This document shows positions 1-12,879 of a stretch of DNA of 64,000 bases, piece after piece; the stretch's first letter is position 1, and each line of letters starts with the position of its first letter. The translations under genes were made by a program, and so were the position numbers. This stretch comes from Hydractinia symbiolongicarpus. Its lineage: Eukaryota; Cnidaria; Hydrozoa; Anthoathecata; Hydractiniidae. Location of the stretch: positions 4,094,001 through 4,158,000 of the forward strand of contig NC_079876.1 in NCBI RefSeq assembly GCF_029227915.1, written 5' to 3'. The notes beneath the pieces are model-generated. The model saw nothing but the letters and a program-made list of their open reading frames with translations. It did not search any database and was not told the origin of the DNA.

Positions 1-3000
1 GTATTTGAAACTGTCTCTATTTCTTTAGCGCGCGCTAACGGTTTGGATTCGTCCCACGGCTAAAAAATGACTTTTTTATCTTAATTTTCAACTGAAGCGC
101 TACCACAGGGACCAGTGTAATCCCTGAGTTGCGGCAATCATGTCCAATTAAGAAGAGTGTTATTTCTTGGAGTCCATTTGTCTTACTTTTACATTTATAA
201 GGTCACAGGCAAAAATCAGTTCAATTAAGTCCCACAGTCAATCGTTTCACTGTTAAAAGCGATACAACCTAGTAATACCGGAAAGATATCACGAAATACA
301 TGTTGGTACGAATATGTGACTCAACCGTTGTAACACAAACGGATTGATACTGTTAAAAAGTCAATGAAATGTAGTTTTTGAAACTGTCGCTATTTCTTCA
401 GCGCGCGATAGCGGATAGGATTGGTCCCACAGTAAAGAATGACTTATTAATCTAAACTCTTAAATGAAGCACTACCACAGCGGCCACTGTAATCGCTGAG
501 TTCCGGCAATCATGTCAAATTAAGAAGAATTTTAATTCTTGGAGATCAATTGTCTCACATATAATATTTATCAGGTCAAAGTCCAAAGTTAGTTCAATTA
601 AGTCCCACATTCAATCGTTTCACTGTTAAAAGCGATGCAACCTAGTAATAACAGAAAAATATCGCTAAGTACATGTTGGTACGAATATGTGAAGCAACCT
701 TTGTAACTGAAGCGGATTGATACCGTTAGAAAGTCAATGAAATGTAGTTTTTGAAAGTGTCGCAATTTTTTCAGCGTGCGATTACGGCTAGGATTGGTCC
801 CACAGTAAAGAATGACTTATTTATCTAAACTCTTAAATGAAGCGCTACCACAGCGCCCAGTGTAATCGCTGAGTTCCGGCAATCATGTCAAATTAAGATG
901 AATGTTATTTCTTGGAGTCCAATTGTTTCATTTATCATATTTATCAGGTCACAGTTCAAAGTTAGTTCAATTAAGTCCCACGTTCAATCGTTATACTGTT
1001 AAAAGCGATGCAACCTAGTAATATCAGATAAATATCGCTAAATACATGTTAGTACGAATATGTGACCCAACCGTTGTAACTCAAAGGGACTGACATCGAT
1101 AGAAAGTCCGTGAAAAGTAGTATTTGAAACTGTCTCTATTTCTTTAGCGCGCGCTAACGGTTTGGATTCGTCCCACGGCTAAAAAATGACTTTTTTATCT
1201 TAATTTTCAACTGAAGCGCTACCACAGGGACCAGTGTAATCCCTGAGTTGCGGCAATCATGTCCAATTAAGAAGAGTGTTATTTCTTGGAGTCCATTTGT
1301 CTTACTTTTACATTTATAAGGTCACAGGCAAAAATCAGTTCAATTAAGTCCCACAGTCAATCGTTTCACTGTTAAAAGCGATACAACCTAGTAATACCGG
1401 AAAGATATCACGAAATACATGTTGGTACGAATATGTGACTCAACCGTTGTAACACAAACGGATTGATACTGTTAAAAAGTCAATGAAATGTAGTTTTTGA
1501 AACTGTCGCTATTTCTTCAGCGCGCGATAGCGGATAGGATTGGTCCCACAGTAAAGAATGACTTATTAATCTAAACTCTTAAATGAAGCACTACCACAGC
1601 GGCCACTGTAATCGCTGAGTTCCGGCAATCATGTCAAATTAAGAAGAATTTTAATTCTTGGAGATCAATTGTCTCACATATAATATTTATCAGGTCAAAG
1701 TCCAAAGTTAGTTCAATTAAGTCCCACATTCAATCGTTTCACTGTTAAAAGCGATGCAACCTAGTAATAACAGAAAAATATCGCTAAGTACATGTTGGTA
1801 CGAATATGTGAAGCAACCTTTGTAACTGAAGCGGATTGATACCGTTAGAAAGTCAATGAAATGTAGTTTTTGAAAGTGTCGCAATTTTTTCAGCGTGCGA
1901 TTACGGCTAGGATTGGTCCCACAGTAAAGAATGACTTATTTATCTAAACTCTTAAATGAAGCGCTACCACAGCGCCCAGTGTAATCGCTGAGTTCCGGCA
2001 ATCATGTCAAATTAAGATGAATGTTATTTCTTGGAGTCCAATTGTTTCATTTATCATATTTATCAGGTCACAGTTCAAAGTTAGTTCAATTAAGTCCCAC
2101 ATTCAATCGTTATACTGTTAAAAGCGATGCAACCTAGTAATATCAGATAAATATCGCTAAATACATGTTAGTACGAATATGTGACCCAACCGTTGTAACT
2201 GAAAGGGACTGACATCGATAGAAAGTCCGTGAAAAGTAGTATTTGAAACTGTCTCTATTTCTTTAGCGCGCGCTAACGGTTTGGATTCGTCCCACGGCTA
2301 AAAAATGACTTTTTTATCTTAATTTTCAACTGAAGCGCTACCACAGGGACCAGTGTAATCCCTGAGTTGCGGCAATCATGTCCAATTAAGAATAGTGTTA
2401 TTTCTTGGAGTCCATTTGTCTTACTTTTACATTTATAAGGTCACAGGCAAAAATCAGTTCAATTAAGTCCCACAGTCAATCGTTTCACTGTTAAAAGCGA
2501 TACAACCTAGTAATACCGGAAAGATATCACGAAATACATGTTGGTACGAATATGTGACTCAACCGTTGTAACACAAACGGATTGATACTGTTAAAAAGTC
2601 AATGAAATGTAGTTTTTGAAACTGTCGCTATTTCTTCAGCGCGCGATAGCGGATAGGATTGGTCCCACAGTAAAGAATGACTTATTAATCTAAACTCTTA
2701 AATGAAGCACTACCACAGCGGCCACTGTAATCGCTGAGTTCCGGCAATCATGTCAAATTAAGAAGAATTTTAATTCTTGGAGATCAATTGTCTCACATAT
2801 AATATTTATCAGGTCAAAGTCCAAAGTTAGTTCAATTAAGTCCCACATTCAATCGTTTCACTGTTAAAAGCGATCCAACCTAGTAATAACAGAAAAATAT
2901 CGCTAAGTACATGTTGGTACGAATATGTGAAGCAACCTTTGTAACTGAAGCGGATTGATACTGTTAGAAAGTCAATGAAATGTAGTTTTTGAAAGTGTCG

Positions 3001-3160
3001 CAATTTTTTCAGCGTGCGATTACGGCTAGGATTGGTCCCACAGTAAAGAATGACTTATTTATCTAAACTCTTAAATGAAGCGCTACCACAGCGCCCAGTG
3101 TAATCGCTGAGTTCCGGCAATCATGTCAAATTAAGATGAATGTTATTTCTTGGAGTCCAA
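1..3160 (+). repeat. Trimeric HOR, 1,119-bp period, ~2.8 copies
   Basis: Copies run 1-1119, 1120-2238 and 2239 to about 3160. Each has three distinct monomers (starts 1, 374 and 747), and 3 x 373 equals the period exactly. Copies differ by isolated bases, for example cacgttcaat versus cacattcaat near 980/2099, and gatgcaacc versus gatccaacc near 2874. The third copy stops matching at about 3160, where ttgtttcatttatcata becomes ttgactcatttatcaca. The first monomer type carries the acagggaccagtg marker and caactgaagcg, which return in a single monomer at 44285. Near-identity between copies with clear differences between monomers is the definition of an HOR. Confidence 0.95.
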
Positions 3161-4600
3161 TTGACTCATTTATCACATTTATATGGTCACAGCCCAAAAT
3201 CGGTTCAATAAGGTCCCACAGTCAATCGTTTCACTGTTAAAAGCGATGCAACCTAGTAATAACAGAAACATATCGCTAAGTACATGTTGGTACGAATATG
3301 TGAAGCAACCGTTGTAACTGAAGCGGATTGATACCGTTAGAAAGTCAATGAAATGTAGTTTTTGAAACTGTCTCTATTTCTTCAGCGCGGGATAACGGCT
3401 AGGATTGGTCCCACAGTTAAAAAATGACTTTTTTATCTTAATTTTTAAATGAAGCGCTACCACAGCGCCCAGTGTAATCGCTGAGTTCCAGCAATCATGT
3501 CAAATTAAGAAGAATGTTATTTCTTGGAGTCCAATTGTCTCATATATCACATTTATCAGGTCACAGTCCAAAGTTAGTTCAATTAAGTCCCACAGTCAAT
3601 CGTTTCGCTGTTAAAAGCGATACAACCTAGTAATACCGGAAAGATATCACAAAATACATGTTGGTAGGAATATGTGACTCAACCGTTGTAACTCAAACGG
3701 ATTGATACTGTTAGAAAGTCAATGAAACGTAGTTTTTGAAACTGTCGCTATTTTTTCAGCGCGCGATAACAGCTAGGATTGGTCCCACAGTAAAAATGAC
3801 TTATTTAATCACGTCAAATTAAGAAGGATGTTATTTCTTGGAGTCCAAATGTCTCAATTATCACATTCAGCAGGTTACAGTCCAAAGTTAGTTCAATTAA
3901 GTCCCACAGTCAATCGTTTCACTGTTAAAAGCGATACAACCTAGTAATACCGGAAAGATATCACGAAATACATGTTGGTACGAATATGTGACTCAACCGT
4001 TGTAACACAAACGGATTTATACTGTTAGAAAGTCAATGAAATGTAGTTTTTGAAACTGTCTCTATTTCTTCAGCGCGGGATAACGGCTAGGATTGGTCCC
4101 ACAGTAAAAAATGACATATTAATCTCAATTTTTAAATGAAGCGCTACCACAGCGCCCAGTGTAATCGCTGAGTTCCGGCAATCATGTCAAATTAAGAAGA
4201 ATGTCATTTCTTGGAGTCCAATTGTCTCACTTATAACATTTATAACGTCACAGTCCAAAATCAGTTCAATTTAATTCCCACAGTCAATCGTTTCACTGAT
4301 AAAAGCAATACAACCTATTAATATAAGAAAAATATCGCCAAATGCTTGTTTGTACGAATATGTGACACAAACGTTCTAACTCAAATGGACTGATACTGTT
4401 AGAAAGTCATTGAAATGTAGTTCTTGAAGTTGGCAATATTTCTTCAGCGCGGCCTAACGGCTACGATTGCTCCCACAGTACAAAATGACTTATTTATCTA
4501 CATTTTTAAATGAAGCGCTACAACAGCGGCCAGTGTAATCGCTGAGTTCCGGCAATCACGTCAAATTAAGAAGAATGTTACTTCTTGGAGTCCAATTGTC
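3161..4600 (+). repeat. Mixed satellite monomers between HOR blocks
   Basis: About four monomers of different subfamilies, including one shortened copy (3732-4045). The segment from about 3.9 kb, with gatatcacgaaatac, atgacatattaatctcaa and the cttataacatttataacg variant, returns at 10.27 kb (offset 6,333 bp at atgacatatt, 4111 versus 10444), then again at about 11.4 and 15.1 kb. No gene is seen. Confidence 0.9.
3732..4045 (+). repeat. Shortened monomer (314 bp) with ~59-bp deletion
   Basis: The unit is 314 bp rather than 373. Around 3801-3826 the text passes from atgacttattt directly to aatcacgtcaaatt, skipping the stretch that normally contains taaatttttaaatg, the gaagcgctaccaca box and tgtaatcgctgagtt. 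It is the only copy of this particular deletion that I noticed, so it was not amplified within this window. Confidence 0.9.
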
Positions 4601-7600
4601 TCATTTGCCAAATTTATCAGGTCACAGTCCAAAGTTAGTTCAATTAAGTCCCACAGTCAATCGTTTCATTGTTAAAAGCTATGCAACCTAGTAATATCAG
4701 AAAAATATCGCTAAAAACATGTTAGTACGAATATGTGACCCAACCGTTGTAACTCAAACGGACTAACACCGTTAGAAAGGAAATGAGATGTAATTTTTGA
4801 ACCTTTCGCTATTTCTTCAGCGCGCGATAACGGCTAGGATTGGTCACACGGTAAAGAATGATTTCTTTATGTAAATTTTTAAATGAAGCGCTACCACAGC
4901 GCCAAGTGTAATCGCTGAGTTCCGGCGATCACGCCAAATTAAGAAGACTGTTTTTTCTTGGAGTCCAATTGTCTCATTTATCACATTTATCAGGTCACAG
5001 TCCAAATTTAGTTTAATTAAGTCCCACAGTCAATCGTTTCATTGTTAAAAGCGATGCAATCTAGTAATATCAGAAAAATATCGCTAAATACATGTTGGTA
5101 CGAATATGTGACCCAACCATTGTAACTCAAACGGACTGACACCGTTAGAAAGTCAATTAAATGTAGTTTTTGAAACTGTCTCTATTCTTCAGCGCGCGAT
5201 AACGGCTAGGATTGGTCCCACGGTAAAGAATGACTTATTTATCTAAATTTTGAAATAAAGCGCTACCACAGCGCCCAATGTAATCGCTGAGTTCCGGCAA
5301 GCACATCCAATTAAAAAGAATGTTATTTCTTGGAGTCCAATTGTCTCATTTATCACATTTATCAGTTCGCAGTCCAAAGATAGTTCAATTAAGTCCCGCA
5401 GTCAATCGTTTTATTGTTAAAAGCGATGCAATCTAGTAATATCAGAAAAATATCGCTAAATACATGTTGGTACGAATATGTGACCCAACCATTGTAACTC
5501 AAACGGAAAGACACCGTTACAAAGTCAATGAAATGTAGCTTTTGAAACTGTCGCTATTCTTCAGCGCGCGATAACGGCTAGGATTGGTCCCACGGTAAAA
5601 AATAACTTATTTATCTAAATTTTTAAATGAAGCGCTACCACAGCGCCCAGTGTAATCCCTGAGTTCCGTCAATCATGTCAAATTAAGATGAATGTTATTT
5701 CTTGGAGTCCAATTGTCTTATTTATCACATTTATCAGGTCACAGTCCAAAGTTAGTTCAATTAAGTCCAACATACAATTGTTTCACTGTTAAAAGCGATG
5801 CAACCTAGTAATATTATATAAATATCGCTAAACACATGGTGGTATGAATATGTGACCCAACCATTGTAACTCAAACGGACTGACACCGTTAGAAAGTCAA
5901 TTAAATGTAGTTTTTGAAACTGTCTCTATTCTTCAGCGCGCGATAACGGCTAGGATTGGTCCCACGGTAAAGAATGACTTATTTATCTAAATTTTGAAAT
6001 AAAGCGCTACCACAGCAGCCCAATGTAATCGCTGAGTTCCGGCAAGCACATCCAATTAAGAAGAATGTTATTTCTTGGAGTCCAATTGCCTCATTTATCA
6101 CATTTATCAGGTCGCAGTCCAAAGATAGTTCAATTAAGTCCCACAGTCAATCGTTTTATTGTTAAAAGCGATGCAATCTAGTAATATCAGAAAAATATCG
6201 CTAAATACATGTTGGTACGAATATGTGACCCAACCATTGTAACTCAAACGGACAGACACCGTTACAAAGTCAATGAAATGTAGCTTTTGAAACTGTCGCT
6301 ATTCTTCAGCGCGCGATAACGGCTAGGATTGGTCCCACGGTAAAAAATAACTTATTTATCTAAATTTTTAAATGAAGCGCTACCACAGCGCCCAGTGTAA
6401 TCGCTGAGTTCCGTCAATCATGTCAAATTAAGATGAATCTTATTTCTTGGAGTCCAATTGTCTTATTTATCACATTTATCAGGTCAAAGTCCAAAGTTAG
6501 TTCAATTAAGTCCAACATACAATTGTTTCACTGTTAAAAGCGATGCAACCTAGTAATATCAGATAAATATCGCTACATACATGGTGGTATGAATATGTGA
6601 CCCAACCGTTGTAACACAAACCGATTGATACTGTTAGAAAGTCAATGAAATGTAGTTTTTGAAACAGTCTCTATTTCTTCAGCGCGGGATAACGGCTAGG
6701 ATTGCTCCCACAGTAAAAAATGACTTATTCATCTAAATTTTTAAATGAAGCGCTACCACAGCGGCCAGTGTAATCGCTGAGTTCGGCAATCACGTCAAAT
6801 TAAGAAGGATGTTATTTCTTGGAGTCCAATTGTCTCATTTATCAAATTTATCAGGTCACAGTCCAAAGTTAGTTCAATTAAGTCCCACAGTCAATCGTTT
6901 CATTGTTAAAAGCTATGCAACCTAGTAATATCAGAAAAATATCGCTAAAAACATGTTAGTACGAATATGTGACCCAACCGTTGTAACTCAAACGGACTGA
7001 CACCGTTAGAAAGGAAATGAGATGTAATTTTTGAACCTTTCGCTATTTCTTCAGCGCGCGATAACGGCTAGGATTGGTCACACGGTAAAGAATGATTTCT
7101 TTATGTAAATTTTTAAATGAAGCGCTACCACAGCGCCAAGTGTAATCGCTGAGTTCCGGCGATCACGCCAAATTAAGAAGACTGTTTTTTCTTGGAGTCC
7201 AATTGTCTCATTTATCACATTTATCAGGTCACAGTCAAAATTTAGTTTAATTAAGTCCCACAGTCAATCGTTTCATTGTTAAAAGCGATGCAATCTAGTA
7301 ATATCAGAAAAATATCGCTAAATACATGTTGGTACGAATATGTGACCCAACCATTGTAACTCAAACGGACTGACACCGTTAGAAAGTCAATTAAATGTAG
7401 TTTTTGAAACTGTCTCTATTCTTCAGCGCGCGATAACGGCTAGGATTGGTCCCACGGTAAAGAATGACTTATTTATCTAAATTTTGAAATAAAGCCCTAC
7501 CACAGCGCCCAATGTAATCGCTGAGTTCCGGCAAGCACATCCAATTAAGAAGAATGTTATTTCTTGGAGTCCAATTGTCTCATTTATCACATTTATCAGT

Positions 7601-9170
7601 TCGCAGTCCAAAGATAGTTCAATTAAGTCCCGCAGTCAATCGTTTTATTGTTAAAAGCGATGCAATCTAGTAATATCAGAAAAATATCGGTAAATACATG
7701 TTGGTACGAATATGTGACCCAACCATTGTAACTCAAACGGACAGACACCGTTACAAAGTCAATGAAATGTAGCTTTTGAAACTGTCGCTATTCTTCAGCG
7801 CGCGATAACGGCTAGGATTGGTCCCACGGTAAAAAATAACTTATTTATCTAAATTTTTAAATGAAGCGCTACCACAGCGCCCAGTGTAATCCCTGAGTTC
7901 CGTCAATCATGTCAAATTAAGATGAATGTTATTTCTTGGAGTCCAATTGTCTTATTTATCACATTTATCAGGTCACAGTCCAAAGTTAGTTCAATTAAGT
8001 CCAACATACAATTGTTTCACTGTTAAAAGCGATGCAACCTAGTAATATTAGATAAATATCGCTAAACACATGGTGGTATGAATATGTGACCCAACCATTG
8101 TAACTCAAACGGACTGACACCGTTAGAAAGTCAATTAAATGTAGTTTTTGAAACTGTCTCTATTCTTCAGCGCGCGATAACGGCTAGGATTGGTCCCACG
8201 GTAAAGAATGACTTATTTATCTAAATTTTGAAATAAAGCGCTACCACAGCAGCCCAATGTAATCGCTGAGTTCCGGCAAGCACATCCAATTAAGAAGAAT
8301 GTTATTTCTTGGAGTCCAATTGCCTCATTTATCACATTTATCAGGTCGCAGTCCAAAGATAGTTCAATTAAGTCCCACAGTCAATCGTTTTATTGTTAAA
8401 ATCGATGCAATCTAGTAATATCAGAAAAATATCGCTAAATACATGTTGGTACGAATATGTGACCCAACCATTGTAACTCAAACGGACAGACACCGTTACA
8501 AAGTCAATGAAATGTAGCTTTTGAAACTGTCGCTATTCTTCAGCGCGCGATAACGGCTAGGATTGGTCCCACGGTAAAAAATAACTTATTTATCTAAATT
8601 TTTAAATGAAGCGCTACCACAGCGCCCAGTGTAATCGCTGAGTTCCGTCAATCATGTCAAATTAAGATGAATCTTATTTCTTGGAGTCCAATTGTCTTAT
8701 TTATCACATTTATCAGGTCAAAGTCCAAAGTTAGTTCAATTAAGTCCAACATACAATTGTTTCACTGTTAAAAGCGATGCAACCTAGTAATATCAGATAA
8801 ATATCGCTAAATACATGGTGGTATGAATATGTGACCCAACCGTTGTAACACAAACCGATTGATACTGTTAGAAAGTCAATGAAATGTAGTTTTTGAAACA
8901 GTCTCTATTTCTTCAGCGCGGGATAACGGCTAGGATTGCTCCCACAGTAAAAAATGACTTATTCATCTAAATTTTTAAATGAAGCGCTACCACAGCGGCC
9001 AGTGTAATCGCTGAGTTCGGCAATCACGTCAAATTAAGAAGGATGTTATTTCTTGGAGTCCAATTGTCTCATTTATCAAATTTATCAGGTCACAGTCCAA
9101 AGTTAGTTCAATTAAGTCCCACAGTCAATCGTTTCATTGTTAAAAGCTATGCAACCTAGTAATATCAGAA
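4600..9170 (+). repeat. Hexameric HOR, 2,234-bp period, 2 copies plus partial third
   Basis: Marker pairs keep a constant 2,234-bp spacing: tggtcacacg at 4841 and 7075, gaaacagtct at 6661 and 8895, and the one-base-short form gagttcggc near 6782 and 9016. The block contains an internal dimer: the variant ctctattcttcagcgcg with following sequence starts near 5161 and again near 5905 (744 bp). Most copy differences are single bases. The third copy departs after about 9170, where atcgctaaaaacatg becomes atcgttaaatacatg. Boundaries are approximate. Confidence 0.9.
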
Positions 9171-10203
9171 AAATATCGTTAAATACATGTTAGTACGAAT
9201 ATGTGACCCAACCGTTGTAACTCAAACAGACTGACACCGTTAGAAAGTCAATGAAATGTAGTTTTTGAAACTTTCGCTATTTCTTCAGCGCGCGATAACG
9301 GCTAGGATTGGTCGCACGGTAAAGAATGATTTATTTATCTAAACTTTTAAATGAAGCGCTACCACAGCGCCCAGTGTAATCGTTGAGTTCCGGCAATCAT
9401 GTCAAATGAAGATGAAAGTTATTTCTTGGAGTCCAATTATCTCATTTATCACATTTATCAGGTCACAGTCCAAAGTTAGTTCAATTAAGTCCCACATTCA
9501 ATCTTTCACTGTTAAAAGCGATGCAACCTAGTAATAACAGATAAATATCGCTAAATACATGTTGGTACGAATATGTGACGCAACCATTGTAACTCAAACG
9601 GACTGACATCGTAGAAAGTCAGTGAAATGTAGTATTTGAAACTGTCTCCATTTCTGCAGCGCGCGCTAAAGGCTGGGATTGGTCCCACAGTTAAAAAATG
9701 ACTTTTTTATCTTAATTTTTAAATGAAGCGCTACCACAGCGCCCAGTGTAATCGCTGAGTTCCGGCAATCATGTCAAATTAAGATGAATGTTATTTCTTG
9801 GAGTCCAATTGTCTCATATATCACATTTATCAGGTCACAGTCCAAAGTTAGTTCAATTAAGTCCCACAGTCAATCGTTTCATTGTTAAAAGCGATGCAAC
9901 CTAGTATTATCAGAAAAACATCGCTAAATACATGTTGGTACGAATATGTGATTCAACCGTTGTAACACAAACGGTTTGATACTGTTAGAAAGTCAATGAA
10001 ATATAGGTTTTAAAACTGTCTCTATTTCTTCAGCGCGGAATAACGGCTAGGATTGGTCCCACAGTAAAAAATGACTTATTCATCTCAATTTTTAAATGAA
10101 GCGCTACAACAGCGCCCAGTGTAATCGCTGAGTTCTGGCAAACATGTCAAATTAAGATGACTGTTATTTCATGGAGTCCAATTGTCTCATTTATCACATT
10201 TAT
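9171..10203 (+). repeat. Mixed satellite monomers, duplicated later at +4,845 bp
   Basis: About three monomers. The stretch up to about 9960 is matched nearly base for base at about 14.0-14.8 kb, including the rare forms ctcaaacagactg and agtcccacattcaatctttcac. No gene or other element is visible. Confidence 0.9.
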
Positions 10204-12441
10204 CAGGTTGCAGTCCAAAGATAGTTCAATTAAGTCCCACAGTCAATCGTTTCACTGTTAAAAGCGATACAACCTAGTAATACCGGAAAGATATCACGAA
10301 ATACATGTTGGTTCGAATATGTGACTCAACCGTTGTAACACAAACGGATTTATACTGTTAGAAAGTCAATGAAATGTAGTTTTTGAAACTGTCTCTATTT
10401 CTTCAGCGCGGGATAACGGCTAGGATTGGTCCCACAGTAAAAAATGACATATTAATCTCAATTTTTAAATGAAGCGCTACCACAGCGCCCAGTGTAATCG
10501 CTGAGTTCCGGCAATCATGTCAAATTAAGAAGAATGTCATTTCTTGGAGTCCAATTGTCTCACTTATAACATTTATAACGTCACAGTCCAAAATCAGTTC
10601 AATTTAGTCCCACAGTCAATCGTTTCACTGTTAAAAGCAATACAACCTATTAATATGAGAAAAATATCGCCAAATGCTTGTTTGTACGAATATGTGACAC
10701 AAACGTTCTAACTCAAATGGACTGATACTGTTAGAAAGTCATTGAAATGTAGTTCTTGAAGTTGTCAATATTTCTTCAGCGCGGCCTAACGGCTACGATT
10801 GCTCCCACAGTACAAAATGACTTATTTATCTACATTTTTAAATGAAGCGCTACAACAGCGGCCAGTGTAATCGCTGAGTTCCGGCAATCACGTCAAATTA
10901 AGAAGAATGTTACTTCTTGGAGTCCAATTGTCTCATTTATCAAATTTATCAGGTCACAGTCCAAAGTTAGTTCAATTAAGTCCCACAGTCAATCGTTTCA
11001 TTGTTAAAAGCTATGCAACCTAGTAATTTCAGAAAAATATCGCTAAAAACATGTTAGTACGAATATGTGACCCAACCGTTGTAACTCAAACGGACTGACA
11101 CCGTTAGAAAGGAAATGAGATGTAATTTTTGAACCTTTCGCTATTTCTTCAGCGCGCGATAAAGGCTAGGATTGGTCACACGGTAAAGAATGATTTCTTT
11201 ATGTAAATTTTTAAATGAAGCGCTACCACAGCGCCAAGTGTAATCGCTGAGTTCCGGCGATCACGCCAAATTAAGAAGACTGTTTTTTCTTGGAGTCCAA
11301 TTGTCTCATTTATCACATTTATCAGGTTGCAGTCCAAAGATAGCTCAATTAAGTCCCACAGTCAATCGTTTCACTGTTAAAAGCGATACAACCTAGTAAT
11401 ACCGGAAAGATATCACGAAATACATGTTGGTACGAATATGTGACTCAACCGTTGTAACACAAACGGATTTATACTGTTAGAAAGTCAATGAAATGTAGTT
11501 TTTGAAACTGTCTCTATTTCTTCAGCGCGGGATAACGGCTAGGATTGGTCCCACAGTAAAAAATGACATATTAATCTCAATTTTTAAATGAAGCGCTACC
11601 ACAGCGCCCAGTGTAATCGCTGAGTTCCGGCAATCATGTCAAATTAAGAAGAATGTCATTTCTTGGAGTCCAATATTCTCACTTATAACATTTATAACGT
11701 CACAGTCCAAAATCAGTTCAATTTAGTCCCACAGTCAATCGTTTCACTATTAAAAGCAATACAACCTATTAATATGAGAAAAATATCGCCAAATGCTTGT
11801 TTGTACGAATATGTGACACAAACGTTCTAACTCAAATGGACTGATACTGTTAGAAAGTCATTGAAATGTAGTTCTTGAAGTTGTCAATATTTCTTCAGCG
11901 CGGCCTAACGGCTACGATTGCTCCCACAGTACAAAATGACTTATTTATCTACATTTTTAAATGAAGCGCTACAACAGCGGCCAGTGTAATCGCTGAGTTC
12001 CGGCAATCACGTCAAATTAAGAAGAATGTTACTTCTTGGAGTCCAATTGTCTCATTTATCAAATTTATCAGGTCACAGTCCAAAGTTAGTTCAATTAAGT
12101 CCCACAGTCAATCGTTTCATTGTTAAAAGCTATGCAACCTAGTAATATCAGAAAAATATCGCTAAAAACATGTTAGTACGAATATGTGACCCAACCGTTG
12201 TAACTCAAACGGACTGACACCGTTAGAAAGGAAATGAGATGTAATTTTTGAACCTTTCGCTATTTCTTCAGCGCGCGATAAAGGCTAGGATTGGTCACAC
12301 GGTAAAGAATGATTTCTTTATGTAAATTTTTAAATGAAGCGCTACCACAGCGCCAAGTGTAATCGCTGAGTTCCGGCGATCACGCCAAATTAAGAAGACT
12401 GTTTTTTCTTGGAGTCCAATTGTCTCATTTATCACATTTAT
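10204..12441 (+). repeat. Trimeric HOR, 1,119-bp tandem duplication
   Basis: Copies are 10204-11322 and 11323-12441. The marker caggttgcag lies at 10204 and 11323, and tggtcacacg at 11173 and 12292, both 1,119 bp apart. At the corresponding third point (12442) the text is caggtcacag, so the tandem ends there. The trimer mixes the cttataacatttataacg subfamily with two caatcacg subfamilies. Differences are sparse, for example ggttcgaat versus ggtacgaat near 10311/11430. Confidence 0.92.
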
Positions 12442-12879
12442 CAGGTCACAGTCCAAATTTAGTTTAATTAAGTCCCACAGTCAATCGTTTCATTGTTAAA
12501 AGCGATGCAATCTAGTAATATCAGAAAAATATCGCTAAATACATGTTGGTACGAATATGTGACCCAACCATTGTAACTCAAACGGACTGACACCGTTAGA
12601 AAGTCAATTAAATGTAGTTTTTGAAACTGTCTCTATTCTTCAGCGCGCGATAACGGCTAGGATTGGTCCCACGGTAAAGAATGACTTATTTATCTAAATT
12701 TTGAAATAAAGCGCTACCACAGCGCCCAATGTAATCGCTGAGTTCCGGCAAGCACATCCAATTAAGAAGAATGTTATTTCTTGGAGTCCAATTGTCTCAT
12801 TTATCACATTTATCAGGTCGCAGTCCAAAGACAGTTCAATTAAGTCCCACAGTCAATCGTTTTATTGTTAAAAGCGATG

